A stretch of 64,000 bases of DNA from Strongylocentrotus droebachiensis (GCA_035222895.1 JAVYIG010000173.1:310001-374000); one strand, 5' to 3'. Positions 48,321-62,956 are shown, counted from the first letter of the stretch. Numbers and translations are program-made. The notes: generated by a model from the sequence alone, not told the origin.

Positions 48321-51300
48321 TTTTGTCTTCTTCATTGTTTTCTCGCTTCATTATTGTCCCTTCACAATATTTCTAACACGAATTTTGACAATCATTTTGG
48401 TAGATTGACTGTTTCCTCATTGGCTGTCGTTAGCTTCTTTCCTTCGGATGTCTTGGTATTGTTTACATCAGTAAACACATCTCCTTTTACACATCTTGAC
48501 TAAAAACATATGTCAAAGATTTACAAGAAAATGGAGAAGGGGGAATGGGATCGAAAGTTTCCTACATTGAAAATACCAACGGATTGTAGTTGAAGGTTGA
48601 GCGGAGAAATCAAAAAGAAAAACCAGGAATTGTTTAAGATTTATACCACTCATATTTCGAGCGAAAAACATGTCGATTCATTTATGTTTCAAAGTGGAAA
48701 CGGGTTAGAAGCTCGGAGATAAACAAGATGAAAGCGTTGGAAAGTTGTCGCCAGTATGTGTGGAATTCAGAGCTGGCCAGATTTCGAAACTGGTCGCCGA
48801 TTTTTCAACCGTGTGTTGAACACGTGCCGGCATCATAACAGATTCAAACAATTTATCCAGTGACGTTTCTTTCGTTTTCTTCTGTCATTTGTATGTACCA
48901 ATTTGTGCTGCAAATTATGTTTATAACACTGTAAAACGTTTGAATGAAGTAAATAGTCCGAATAAGCCTGTTACATATAAAACTTTGTATTTTATTGTTT
49001 ATATGTTTTTATGAAATCAAAATATAACTTTTGTGAACGGAAATTGAACCCAAACTAATAGAAATGTCCCATAATGCTTAATTGTTCTCTCCACACGGTA
49101 TAGACCGTCATCTAATCCATCACAGCAAAGAATCAAGACCCAGTGACCTTGACCTCTTTTGAAATTTATGTTGCTAAATATTTCAAAAGAGAAAAACAAA
49201 AGACTTCGGGACTTTGGGAATGTTTGGTGATGGAACACCATTGCACTAAAGTTATGATTGAACACGCGTCATACTATATCATTAGCTAATCAAAATATAA
49301 GGCTTCATAAGTATACACATATAGCTTTGAAAGGCCTGAGAAGTGTACTCTAGTAGTTCTACTGATTGTTTAATGAATAAACTCCGTGGTACTGTAAGTA
49401 CAGCTCAATTGCAACTTTTTTTACGGGGAATTGGTCATTATATTATTTGATTAACTTTTTTTTTTCCTTACACCAAATAGAAGTTGAATGAGACTGTGTT
49501 TATGATCCATTATACCACACTTTTAAAGAAAAATAAACTATATTATTCATTTTTAGGTTTTTATGCTTTTTAGGGAAAATTGGGAACCTATTGTTGTCAT
49601 TGAAATGGAATAAAAATAAAGTTGGTAAGATATCAAAAGTTTATGTAGTGTATATTGTACAACTTGTATTCAATATATATTGTATTTAAACAATATTATA
49701 ATTTAATTATAATCTAAAATTACCTTTGTAAGATATCAAAAGTTATATTTGATGTATATTGTATTTATACCCGATTTTTGCAAACAGAGAGGACAGAAAA
49801 ACAAGTCTTTTTGACTGTTTTGAACTTGCAAATGCTGTACCCTTTCTTTCGATCAAAAATTGTTCTCTCCTTATATTACTGATTCATGTTACAAAAATAT
49901 CTACTCAACCAGTAAGTTAATCCGTTCATCAATTTTATAGGCATGGGCATTTTGGTAATGTGTATGTAATATTTGTGTTTGTTTAGGTTTTATATCATTT
50001 CGCATATAACCTATCATATTGCTGGCTGTGACATCTGTAGACAAACAGAAGGATTAAATGTCTGAACTTTTCATGCTTTAAAATGGTTAAAATTCTAAGG
50101 TTCCGTCAGGTTTAGAACACATAATGATGGACATAACGACTCTGAATAATGGTCATTTAATTCTACTTTCATCACGATTCTATGTGATTTATGTTTTTTT
50201 TAGTAGACCAGCCCATTTTCTTACCTAAAATTTGTTTGATACTCTTTGATAATTGCTGAAAACAAAATTGTGTCCACAAACCGAAAAGGGTGTTAATATT
50301 TACGATGGATTTTTTCCTCTTAACCTTCAACCCTCTCCCGGGTTTGGATATAGCCGAAAATAAGACATCAAAGGTTCGTGTAGCAGAAAAGATACTATAT
50401 AAATACCTCAAAGAGAGTTTATTTTGATCTTTACACCCTTATCGCCCCCTTCTGAGATGAAATATACAGCAATGATGAAGGGATGTTGTAAAAATAGATA
50501 ATAAATCATCCTTTTATATAGAATAGATCTTCAGTTCTGTACTCCCTGTGTTTTAGACAGTCTGGATCTATTTTAGATCTAAACGTAAAGTTCGTTGTAT
50601 TTGTTTTGGCAATTGTTCAAGGTAATATTTAGAATTATATTTAAGTGTTCAAACATAAAAGTTACCAAATAAAGTTTACATCTAGTAAATAATTGTTAAA
50701 TGAAAAAGAATGAAAGAGAAAACTGTCTGTTTCAACATACTTAATTCTATTTTTTTTTTAAACTAAATTTTGCTAAAAACGTTAGAAAAAAATAGTAACT
50801 ACGTGAATTTAGAATTTCGGCCAAGCGTACATGAAGTGAATTGTACTAAACATTACAACGAAATATTACTTTTTCAAAGCATATCAGCTATCAGTAGTGA
50901 ATTTCAGGTGGAATCCCATTTTTGTGATTTATATCCTCGGTATTGTTTGCAACTATTATTTCGATTGATGAATACTGAATAGTAACGTTATCAACTAATG
51001 AATAACTGTATAGGGTGAAACTCTATATTATAGTGGAAAGAGTAAAGTAATTAGCCAATACGAGCAGCTATTTTATTCTCCGAATAGAATAGCAATAGAA
51101 TGATTTTTTAAATTATTTTTTTTTAAGCTGAAAGGAGGATCGTCAAACAAAAATAATTAAACAAGTTTGGTGTATATCTAATTTGTATATGAAACCATTT
51201 TGTTTTTGTTTCGAATGCAAGTCCAAGTGTTACCTTTAAACTCTAAACGTGATCTCCCTCATCACTCGGCAATCTTGCCTGTCAGCACTGTATCTCCTAT

Positions 51301-51368
51301 GATTAAGTAGCGGTCGGTTGCCTTAGCCGCCTCGTTGAGAAAATGGAAGATGATCTAAGCACCAAAAG

Positions 51369-51493
51369 ATGCGGAGGAATCGTATTGTATACAGCGATCA
51401 AATGACCATAGTTCCACCAGGAGGAGGAACCACTGATACCCCCTTCTTCCTCGTGATCGCACCCCTCTTGATCGGCCGGTCAGCGGTGGTGAG
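51369..51493 (+). other. Exon-like open stretch with splice donor, identity unknown
   Basis: From the ATG at 51369 the frame reads 41 codons, including IVPPGGGTTDTPFFLVIAPL, to GTGAG|GTAAGG, a strong donor at 51494. An in-frame TGA lies just upstream, so it could only be a first coding exon. The local base composition is more GC-rich and less repetitive than its surroundings. The junction would be phase 2, the same phase as the methyltransferase exon at 44677. No family is recognised. The opposite strand is also open over part of this interval, which weakens the case. Confidence 0.2.
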
Positions 51494-51524
51494 GTAAGGC
51501 GCATTGGGTGGTTCGTGTGTCCTG

Positions 51525-51660
51525 AGAAACTTTATTTATTAATTTAAATATATTTATACAGGTAAAAACATGATCAACAAAACTGTTTTTCATGAGAGTC
51601 ATGATTAAGAACATACAACAAATATTTAAACAAATAAAAACACTTCAAATTGAACAAACC
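51525..51660 (-). mobile_element. Possible 3' end of a retroposon, minus strand
   Basis: On the minus strand GTTTTTACCTGTATAAATAT is followed by an A/T-rich tail and AATAAATAAAG. It resembles the end at 6690-6840 (TTACCCTGTTTAAATAAA). The family is not identified. Confidence 0.35.
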
Positions 51661-54600
51661 AATAAAGAAATTCAATGTTTGGGACTATAGAGAAAAGCAG
51701 CAAATTTTGCTTTATCTCTTTGCTGGAATTTACTCTTTACTCTTTACTCGATCGCTGAGAGCCAGAAGGGCATACGATTGATTTCACGTAGAGCTAACAT
51801 CCTTTCGGCTAATCATCGGGAATAGTATCATAGTAAGAATAATACTTGGAGTCTAATAAGTGGAAGGATTCAGCATATGTGGTTAAATATTAACTTATAT
51901 TCAGTATTAAAGCCTGGTATTTCATAAACTATTTCATGAAATAGCAATACACTGAGAAACAGAAATAAAATCATTGGAAAGAAATTTCTATACGGGTTAA
52001 CTTAGGTTTTGTCTATGATACTCATTTTACCAGTTAGCGTAATACGTATAATTTGAATCGTACATGTTAAAAAGAGAATATTTGGACATTTCATGAAACA
52101 TCAATCAAATTGCAAGACAATGAGCAACCGGTTCACTACGTTGGTATTCATCATCTTTGCCACATGCAGTGCGCAAGATATATATGCTTCGATTTCATTA
52201 ATTAAGGCCTAAATTATGTACAGGATATTTTTATATTTCCTGATGTCATGTATTCAAGAATGCATTCTGTTCAAAAGCTCTCTACTTCATCAGCCATGTA
52301 TCAATGAAAAAAAACACAAATGGTCACTGAACCTTACGACTTGCACGTCATGACAAAAAACGGCATTGATATTTAATCTCGTAAAGTAATAGCTACACTG
52401 AATACAGTCGCAACGGTAATAGTAATGAAATGATATAAGCTATAAATAAAAAATTAAATACAAATTAATAAAAAATCATTTCAATATTGACAAGTGAAAT
52501 ACCTACCAAATTTGTCTCCTTCATTGAGCCTGAATTTATCGGATCATGTAGGATATATTGACTTAAGGTGAATTTGATTAAATCTTAATCTATGACGTCA
52601 ATTTTTATTGGATTGTCAATGGCGCGAAATTACCCAGGTCAGTTTTGCTATTCCCTTTTCACAGGACTCACTATACTTACGTACATTGCTACCTTGAGTA
52701 TCCAATATTTCAGATAATGGTGGCTCAAAATGTTAAAACATAAATATACTTCAAGGACACCACCAAATAAAATGACTATTTATAAGATAATAAATATTTA
52801 CATGGTTGATCCTAGATAGTTGTTTGTGAATAACCGGAAAATTCAAATGATGCTGAAATCAACTCTAAACAGACATTTCCTGTGCACCGATTATAACTAT
52901 GCTCTGATTTTGAATTACCAAAGTGCACAAGATTCCCACGTGCATCTCTATTTTATATTTGTTTGTTTGTTCATTTGTTCTTGTTTGTTGTTGCCCAGAC
53001 ATATCAAGTGGTCTTTCAGGACAACAACTTTTAGATTAAAAACCAATCCTTTTATTATGATTTGTGAACTATGATTTTGTTGTAATCCCGAGTTATTGGC
53101 AGTTGCTGTTTGTATTAGTGATCAAATCATGATTTGCTTTTGGAAAATATTAAAGAACTTTTCTCAAAATTTTGTAAAATATCATAATACAGTTTTTAAA
53201 AGAGAACATAATATACTCTGTGTTATCCACATAGTTTATGCCCGGTTTAGAGAAATCAGAAGTCAAAGGGTATTCAAAAGCAGCATATAATATCACATCA
53301 ACAATTCCTTGATTACTCAGCTTTGTCTCTCGCTCTCATGACAAATCCCCTACCACGATGAATATGATAATAATATGGCGATTAACATTGAGCAGTTCCT
53401 CTTGTCTTATGTTAATATACGTAAATAGCCAATTTAAGCTTGGTTGCGTTTCCGCTGGATTCAATGGGACTGCCACTTTAGCTGTAACTTTGGAATGAAT
53501 TCCTTTCCGCCAGCTAGGTACGCAATGAAATTGACTACATCTGGGTCAAAAGAGTGGCGCTTGCAGTCAATCTAATGTCTTGTCAATAATATTAGTACTT
53601 AGCTTGTATTCAAACTCTCATCCATTCGTGCATTCAGAGTCTGAAGGGAGTTAACTATTCTGTTACAGTATTTCAGTCCTTGCCCTTCTGCCTTTTTTCT
53701 GGCTCTAAACGGATGATTTGTTCAGTGTATTGTCCTGTGACATATTGTATTGTCTTTCAAATGCCGTTGGAATTTAACCCTTTCATTTTTTTTGACCTGC
53801 AAATGGGACATAGTACCATTAGATCATTCAAAGATCATGTTCTTCTACCAGATATGGTATGCAGCGGTATTTTGAAGTTTGATTTTGATGCTGGACGCTG
53901 TGTTAAACAAGGAAGAAAAGAAGATAGCTCTCGTATATTTTCAAGGACGTCTAAGAACTCAAAATATGAGAGAGACACGAGGGCATTCCAGTTGCCCCTC
54001 CCCCCTTTCACATTTGGCAACATTCAAATTTCTTTCTTGCTTCTCCTTCCTCGGTAAAAATGTTCACAATATATTTCATCCCCTCTCTCAATGTCATTAA
54101 TTTTGTCCACTTCAATGAGTTTATCGAAAATGCAATTTCCCTTTGAATGTAAAAACAAATAACATGTTAGAAGAATTTCATGTGCCCACGCTTCTTCAAA
54201 ATGCAAGCACCCTATCCCCCTGTTAACCCATATTTCTGCATAAAACATGTTATATATTTGGATTTTATCTTCGCTATGTCTCTACAACGATGGCACGTCA
54301 TGTAATCCCGGTTCAGTCAGAACACGAAAAGTAATATTCGAGTCTGCACCAATACAGCATTCGCTTGATAGGCCTACTAATGTGTTTTCTAGTAAGATCC
54401 ATTGAGGAAGCACAATCAGTTCATTTCCAATTCCTGCACGGTTCCTGCAAAGCCTTGACCGTCATTTGTGTTCCTTCGAATTCTTTTTAAAATCAATAAT
54501 CATGTTCTGATCAGGATGTTCTGTCTCTACAGTGCCCAGGATGTCATATTCGTAATCTCGACATACTTCACAACATATTAGCGGGAACATGATGTCTTCA

Positions 54601-55105
54601 TTTACAGGTATTTCCCTTAATTTCCGCGCTCTGTATCGAGGTTACACGAGATTGTCCCTGATTCAAGACTGCAAATCAACCAGACAACCAGGTCGGGATG
54701 TCGTTTGGGGAATTCACCAGCATGATGCAGATATGTATTCTGACAGAAAGGGAGAAAAATTACGAGTCCTCATTTAGATATATCAGTATGAAAATTACAG
54801 AGAGCAATCTCTTGGCTTAATGAACAGGTTTCCGAGGCGCTTGTGTATGTATGCCAGAGTGCTGATTGTTGTTCATCATCCCCTTCTTTGAAATCGAATC
54901 CTGTGACTAGAATTTCAAAGTAACATTTTTTAAATAGGCCTGTCTTCATTAGCTCGAGTTAATACTTATGCTTTATCGGGATATCTGACTGGAACGTAGA
55001 CAGATGTAATTTTTAAAGTGATCTACGTATTTCTGAAATGATTTATTTCTCAAGATCTTTTAAAGACCTTTGTGCATGTGCATAAGAGTAATTGTTTCAG
55101 TGTAT

Positions 55106-55226
55106 TATTATTATTATTATTATATATATTATCGTTATGATCATTAGTATTACTACTATTATTGTTGTTGTTGTTATCAATGTCATTATTTTGATTGTTG
55201 TTATCATCATCATCGTTATTATTCCG
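55106..55226. repeat. Interrupted (ATT)n / (GTT)n / (ATC)n microsatellite
   Basis: Triplet-rich stretch of ATT, GTT and ATC. Asparagine-rich (minus) and isoleucine/valine-rich (plus) frames are by-products. Confidence 0.88.
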
Positions 55227-56147
55227 CAAAACAGGGTCAAGTTCGTATATATTTTGTTCTTGAAAAACGCTCCTTGAACACAAATCACTAGGTGCTACCA
55301 AGAGCAACCTTATAGTATACTCTATTGTTCTACGTTTTACTGCCCGACTGTTTTCACGATTGTTTCTGGGTTTTTTAGGTATACGTGACAATTACATTAC
55401 AGTTTCATAGAATCTCATCAAAAAATATCACGTGTAGATTTGGGCTTCTAGCCCTACAAGAAACACACCGAGTGGAGCTGATTTTGCGGCAAGTAAAAAC
55501 ACAGCCTCACATATTTTCGTGTTGGACTAACGGATCGTTAACAAAGCATTGGTTATTTTATTATCTCTTTCATCATTTGCAAGTATTGAAATAAGACATG
55601 TCAATCATACACCCGGTGTTTTGAGGAACTTGTAATAATTTGTGATTATATTCAAAGTTGATCTTTATTTAATACCTCACTTAATTTGTAGTTAATAAAG
55701 AAACTAAATAATCTCTTTTATTGACAGCGTCAAATTTGACAAATGAACTATGAGAACATTTTTCATATTCTGTACGAAAGAGGTTAAAAGTCAATGGCTT
55801 ATTTCGGCAGGCGGCAGAATCAAACGTCATTCTCATGACTTTATCAGCTGCGAAAAAAGGATAATTGCGATGGGATTGGTTAAACGTATGTTTATTCTAG
55901 CTAAAAACCATATTTTAAAATGCCCTAGCGAAATATGCGATTTAATGAAAGCTTGTTGATTGTGAGATGATGAAATTGAGAACTGGTAAAAAAGAGAAAG
56001 ACTTTTTTTGATGTATTTCATGACGGCAAGTAGCCTTATATCCGTGACGGCAAGGACAATTTTCTATAACAATCTTTATATTTTGATATAAGTTACCACA
56101 AGATTGCGATACTTAAGTTTTGAGGAAAAAGTTGTAGATATAATAAT

Positions 56148-56269
56148 AGAAGTAGTGGTAGTGGTAGTGGTAGTAGTAGGAGGAGGAGGAGTAGTAGAAG
56201 TAGTTGTTTCAGTAGTAGCAGTAGTATAAGTAGTAGTAGTAGTAGTACTAGTAGAAGTAGTAGCAATTT

Positions 56270-56344
<75 letters not shown>

Positions 56345-56346
56345 AA
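56148..56346. repeat. (AGT)n microsatellite, about 200 bp
   Basis: AGT triplets interrupted by GGT, AGG and AGC. The purest run is at about 56301-56343. It is the third AGT tract in the window, after 22371-22481 and 46137-46366. The poly-leucine minus-strand frame is a by-product. Confidence 0.93.
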
Positions 56347-57977
56347 CTAATAGCAAAATAGAAACATGAGTAGTGTCGGGCTTAGCTTATTTTGTGTTTG
56401 TAGGCGAGGGTAATGGGCACACAATTATACTATTCCAATTCAATTAATTGAAGAACCACTGGTGGCAGACCGAAAAGGGTCCCGCTAGAGTTCAAGACTA
56501 ATAATATCGCTCGAGATGAGGTCATGATATAACCAACAACACTAATTGCTTACAGGTGCCTTACCTGACAGCACCCATCTCCCCTGCTCCATTTTCCTCC
56601 TCCACGAAAGGATAGAGAACTGGGGCTCCGGCGGGAAAACGGGAACATCAAAGGTTCAACAGAGCAACAAACTAAGGCACCGAAATAAGAGCAAAACTTG
56701 AGTAACATCCCACAAAATGCGGCTGACAATTTCCGTAGGTAATTTAAAAAAGGCCATGTAACAATTATCATATCTGGAGAATCTAGATCACATCTCATGG
56801 TATTAGACAAAGATTGAAGAAAATAAAAACACCACTTGCCGCAGTCTCGACTCGCTTCCTGACCAAGAGATATGCGTGTCATCCTTAAGAACTGAAAAGA
56901 CGACTACTGAACTGTTTTCTTCTTATTCATTTAAACAAAAATCTGCCATTGAATGATTGAAATGGCGGAAATCATCCCACATCGGAAGAATCATGTTTGT
57001 AAAGAATCATTTGTTTCATGTAACTATATTAATATCGCAGAATAAAGCATTCCCTATAGTATACGTGTACCACATGACATGACACGCAATGTTTAGTTTT
57101 CCGATGTGCAGTTCCCGCGCGCCGCTTGGAAAGAAAAAAAAATCCGTCCCCGATGAATTACTCGATTTACCTTATGACTAGACTGCGATGAAATCGAAAT
57201 ATAAAAAAGGGAATTAATCAATTTCTTCAAGATCAAATTGAGGAGAATGACGAAAGGGGGAATTACGAATATTATGTAGGATTATTGTTGATATCCCTTT
57301 GCTTTCTTTCTTATTATTCGCAGATTTCTAGTTTTCAGGAAACCCTGAAACGTGTTTTTATTTGTGAAGAATTGATCGTCCTTGTTCTTACTTTGTAAAG
57401 TTCATACATTACCTCCTTGTGCCATTGTGTTTTACTCATATTGATGAATATCAATGTCAAAATGAATTATTTAGTTCCAAACAGACCCGTTTATCCACAA
57501 GGAAAACTGAGTTATACTTCAAAACCAAGATCTTTTATTAGTTAGCATATTCTCGTCCTGATGTGAAAGAACTTATATTTTTTCATCCATGACCTTGAAC
57601 AACTCCACAATTTATCTTTCAGCAATAACACTTCAAGAATGTCATGTGAATCATTTTCAACCCCAGATGGAGTCTTGTTCCTAGATTCATTTATTTCAAA
57701 TCACCGCTGACCCCTTGACCCCGAGCCTGGAAAAAAATGTATCCCATAGGCTATTATAAAACACTTTTTACTTTGAAAAGTAGCGATAAACTGTACTAGG
57801 TAATAGGAAGAGGTCATCGCAGTAGATCGACGGCCGATGAGACTGACATTTTGTGAAAGGTCTGTAAGACCGAGATCCCATCGGACGACAATAAAAAATC
57901 CATAGATAAAAGTTCCAAAGGATTCATCACTCTGACGGCCAACGAGACCAATAGCCCATGAGACCGACTATTATTAT

Positions 57978-58143
57978 GAGGCGCGATCCGGTGACCCGGG
58001 TTCGAAACCAAGGCGATGCGCTAGTGCCCTTTGGTCAGGCATTAATCCTCAGTACCAGGTCCCTCGGAGAGGACCTAAAGCCGTCGGCCGTCTGGTTGCT
58101 TACTTCTGAGCAGTCAGGTAAAATAACCACCACCACCACCAAA
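57978..58143 (+). mobile_element. tRNA-derived SINE, family A, 5'-truncated copy
   Basis: Box B CCGGGTTCGAAACC and the body word GCGATGCGCTAGTGCCCTTT are followed by GGCATTAATCCTCAGTACCA, CCGTCGGCC, CTGGTTGCTTACTTC, GCAGTCAGGTA and a CCA-repeat tail. These match the SINE at 9458-9690 over the body and tail. The box A half is missing or replaced by unrelated sequence. Confidence 0.78.
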
Positions 58144-61027
58144 TAGATTTACATTTGGGGAGATACAAAATGACGGTCTAGTTTGTGGCAGGTCTCGTTG
58201 TCCGTCTGTTTACTGTAGTGAACCATAGGGGAAAAAAGTCAGAAGGTCAGCGGGCTTTCGGTCTCGTGGGCTGTAGCCAATTTGGCGTACAAAACATTAT
58301 TTATATAATGATTATGGAAACCAAAATAGTGTTGAAAGAAGAATTGATGAATGCGCAATTCACTGTGACCAGCTGTTTTCTTGTAAAGTTCTTTAAGGTC
58401 ATGTGCACATAAAACAAACAAATATATATGATCAAGTCAAAGTCGATAAATGATGTACGGATTTTTCGCTTACAACCTTATTCTTAAATCGGTTAATATC
58501 CTTTGTTTTTAAAGATCTCGGTTCGAAAGGGTGCTACATCCACGAAAAAACAAAAACGTAAATTCATGAAAATGTTTGCGCAGACTTAGATTTTGTTTAA
58601 AGAGCGGCTGTAGTTGTATCATACAATAGTATAATCAGCCAAATTATCATTCCAAACTGACATTGCTATCAAACTATGATAATTAAACAATCGACTTTTT
58701 CTCAGAACTTGGGTTTATGGATGTAGTACCTTTTGGAACCGAGCTCTTCTTTTGTCTCGTCTCATCAGATTCATTCACTCTTTATAGACTTTCTTACGTT
58801 TTTCGTAGAAACTAGGAAAGATCTTTTGTATAACCTTTTTTTCCTCCCCTGAATGGAATCACGCTGCGATGGCCTGTCGTGAACTGGGTTATGTGGACCA
58901 CATTATAGGAAAACCGCTGCTCCAAATAAAAATATTGAACGATTAAATATCACTTATTTCATGTGGATATAATGGGTTACCCGGAGGGGGCGAGCGGTCA
59001 CAAATTTCGAGCTTGTGTAGGTATTCACTTTGCTTCGAAGATCAGCAATTGGTTCTGATGTATCTCGTGTATTGGGTTTGGTAAGACGAAAAGGAGAGAG
59101 AACGTGCAGGAGTTAAAGAGAAGGTTGAGTTCTGGGAAGAGGTGAAAATAATTTGTGAGAGTTATCATTGTATTATGCAAGTGTGGAAGAACATCAGATA
59201 AAAAAATGTTCCCTGAAAAGCATGGCTCTTCAACTGCCTTAATATTATAGATATGGCATGTAACATCTTAACAATTGGGGCGGATTTGTATGCCACATAT
59301 TTATGTAGTCTTATACACATCTTTATGTGTAAAGTGCTTTGCCCAGACTGGGCCAAATATCTTGTCATTTTAATGACTCCAGAACCTTGCAGTACACGCC
59401 AGTACTTATATAATAGATTATCAATCTTTTGTGATCCATTCCACAACGTTTCTTCACAATGCAATCGCATGACCAGAACTCAACTTTATCTTTAATATTC
59501 CAACACTAATGTAGATGCATGAAAGGAAGCGAAGTCCCTGAAATTCAACGATTTTACGAGCAGTATTATAATTTAGTTTTCGTAAACTTTGTTTCTGTGA
59601 TTCGAAATCAATAATTTGGTACAAAAATACATTTTAACCAAACAGAATCGTTGTGATTGCCATGAAAACCATTGTAAACACTAAAATCTCAGCATCTCTG
59701 TTCCGCCTTACACACAACAGACTGTTTTACGATGGAATATAGTGTCAATATTTACATGACGTCTGTCAAATCGTGGTGAAAATAAGTTGTTTGAGAATGA
59801 TTCCCTGCCATAAGAGACAAATTTAGCCAAATCACCCAAATTGGCATCAAAAAGTTTGGTGCAAACGAGCAGACGAACTTGATTGATTTCCCCGACTCTG
59901 TTTAAAACGTCCACATTATACACGCAATGTTAAGAGCTCGTATTGTGATGATATAGATAAAATAACAACCACAATGACTTATGGGGGTCCTTTACCGACC
60001 CAAGGCTACGTGTCAATATATAACGTCAAGTTTATGGTACTTGAGCATTTTATTTCAGGCATTATCCCCTTTATCATCACGAGAAGGATATAAATCACTG
60101 CATCTTTTTACGAGCCCAATAGTTATCTTGCGCGAGCCCCTCTTGCGTTGCCATATTCGTATACGTGTATTCCACGTATACGATGCTCAATCGGGCACAC
60201 AAACAAAAATCTAATCTTGATTAAAGTGTCTTTAATATGATCGTTTTTGTTATTCATGGAATGCCGATTAAAACATTATTTGTTTCTCGAATGTTTACAC
60301 TTAACATGCATTATGCTCAATAGTGACATTTATCCCAACCAGAAATACGCCGGATGACAATCCCTATTCCATAACTGAAAATTTCATTTCAATAATGGAT
60401 ATGAAGAGTATTGTTGTTAGAACGGGCTGAAAATACACCAATTGATTTACCAAATATTGAATTAATAGAGACATATTTTTGAAATACGACATTTAAAGAG
60501 TCTAGTATTTGAAGATAAGATAAGGCAGACCAGAGTTTTAAAGGGCACATTGCCCCCCAAAGTTATCGAAAATTGATTTGGTATCTTGGATTAGAATGCG
60601 CACCCCTACCTTTAAATTTCAGGTAATCAACCCATGCGCTACAAAGTGTCAAATAATGATGAAATATATATAGTGCAATACATCAAATTAGTTTAAATGA
60701 AAGGTTAATGGAATCAGCTGACATGATGAATTAAAGAGCCTCAAACCAGCGATGGGGTAAGAAGTGAACCCTTTTGTGGCTGTACTTTGGTCTCTGGAGT
60801 TAGTTGGTGGGTTTCACACCCACGCAAGGGGCTCAGATGATGCCTAAGCCGGTAACTAATACCTCTCAGTAATATGTTTGGTAGGTCGGGTGTCGGCGGA
60901 GAACATCGTGATGATGCTTCGAGAAAAACTTGAGGGAGCTTTTTAAGAAATAGAACCATTCTTATTCATCTTTCAAGAAATAATCTTGATACCAGTGGTT
61001 GTTTTGATTTTGTTTCTTTGTTACTAC

Positions 61028-61243
61028 TAATTGTCTTCTCCCTCTTCTTCTTCCTTCTCCTTCTTCTTCTCCTTCTTCTTCTTCTTCTTCTTCTCCTTCT
61101 TCTTTTTTTTACTTCTCCTTCTCCTTCTTCTTCTTCTTCTTATTCTTCTTATTTTCCTTCTTCTTCCTCTTCTTCTTACTTCTTCTTATTCTCATTCTCC
61201 TTCTTCTTCTTCTCCTTCTTTTTTTTCTTCTTCGTCTTCTTCT
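61028..61243. repeat. (CTT)n pyrimidine-rich microsatellite
   Basis: CTT and CTTC repeats with scattered CTC and TTTT interruptions over about 215 bp. Leucine-, serine- and phenylalanine-rich frames across it are by-products. Confidence 0.92.
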
Positions 61244-62956
61244 TTGTTTCAATCAGTAACACTATAGTCATGATCATTTACAGGCATTATTTGTCATCTA
61301 CAGTAACTCGAAATAGTTTGACATTACCAACCTACAAGATTCGAAATGGAAAGTGAGAAAATGTAATTAATTACCTACCTACTGACAATCATTCCACAAT
61401 AACCATTAATGATGAAATAGAAATACTAATGAATATAATGCATCTTTTATATCTGTTTATGCCAACCTTGTTTCAACTTACCAAGTATGTTGCCAACTTA
61501 TCAATAAACAGCCAGCTCTATCATTCATTTAAAACGGGCACCACGTGAAGACGCGTCATTTATTATACCCTCAAAGATTTCACAAAGAATTAACAAATTG
61601 ACTGTCTGATCTATAATTCCTGTGTATAATTCGTATGTAGGACAGACAGAGATGAATGATGATTATTATGTGGGTTAGTATGCCGGCTGAAAAACAAGTC
61701 TCCACTCTTTCTCGCTTACCCGCCGGATGTACTTGGGAATGCTTGCCTGCAGACGATGGCGGATCGCGTGAAGATACGGATCCCGCCAAAAATGGGTTCA
61801 AGTGTGACACAAATAGATCTAGTTCATCGCTCTGGCCGCGAGCAAATCGTGTCTGGAAGATCGGGGTGAAAGGGATAACGACTAATAATGGCCAAAAAGG
61901 GAACACTTGTCAATTTCTTTCATCTAGTATGATTTCCGCGGGTCAAAATAATCTTGTTTTAGATTTGGCGTAAGCAATGGGAAGTTATTAACTATAAAAG
62001 GAATATTTGATGAAATGTTCTCAACCTTCGTAATCATGGCATTTAAATTATAAACGTCTTTTTTTATTTCCAAACGGAGGGGATATGACTGTGATATGTT
62101 TGAATTACTTGTGCAGAGTAGGGCGTCTTAGATTCATGTGATTATGAACTACCAACAATTTGGCAAATAGACAATATAACAATTTATAAAAGAAAGAATC
62201 AGTGTACATGTTCTTTCTATCTTTCGCACAGATTCTTCGTTTTCTTGGATTTGCCAATTCTTGGATGCGGGTCAGGCCTTTTTCATATGAATAATCTAGC
62301 CTGAGAAGTAAACGATGCATATCAATAATCTTTGTACATGTCGGTGCCAGTTCCACTCATTTATCGTCAGTGTCAGTCTGATTAGATATTGCAAAGTCAT
62401 AGTCGCAACCCTGGGCTCTTGCTAATTTGTACTTATCTAATTTGTATCATAGTGCGTGCGTTGAGGTGATTGCGACATCAAATACATCACACCATTCGCA
62501 GATTCAAACAGAATTAAAAGAATGAGCTGGACCGCATTAACTTCAATTTGACTAGTTCTCATAAGCATGAACTTGAAGCACAATGGCGTTTGGTTATACG
62601 ACTGAGATGGCGTGCTGTAGCCTGGAGGATAGACCTTGTGGTTGTAAGGGCAAAGGTTCAAGAGACACTTGACCATAATCGGAATGGGTTGCTATTGATC
62701 CTTGTGCCCGAAGGCTACAAGGATGGATGTTCCTGGAGAAAAGCGTTCTTTGTAGAGGCCACGTTCCCTCCGCTTAATACTAAGGTTGTTTAGGCATTGA
62801 GGTTGCCAGACATGTTAATATCATCCTCTCCTTCTTCAGGTTCTTGTGACTCGTTTAATCCTATGAATATGGGTCGAAGAAATATGTCTATGGTTGTAGC
62901 ATAAATTATCCCCCTACTCCTAGAGGGTGGAAGAGAGCCACAGAACACCACCTTCT

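Noticed and set aside
56550-56882. 110-codon minus-strand frame with mixed composition
   Set aside because: No recognisable domain or splice context, and its length is within what chance allows in 64 kb.
61018-61356. 112-codon leucine- and serine-rich frame
   Set aside because: It is mostly a CTT microsatellite, and the unique C-terminal part has no domain.
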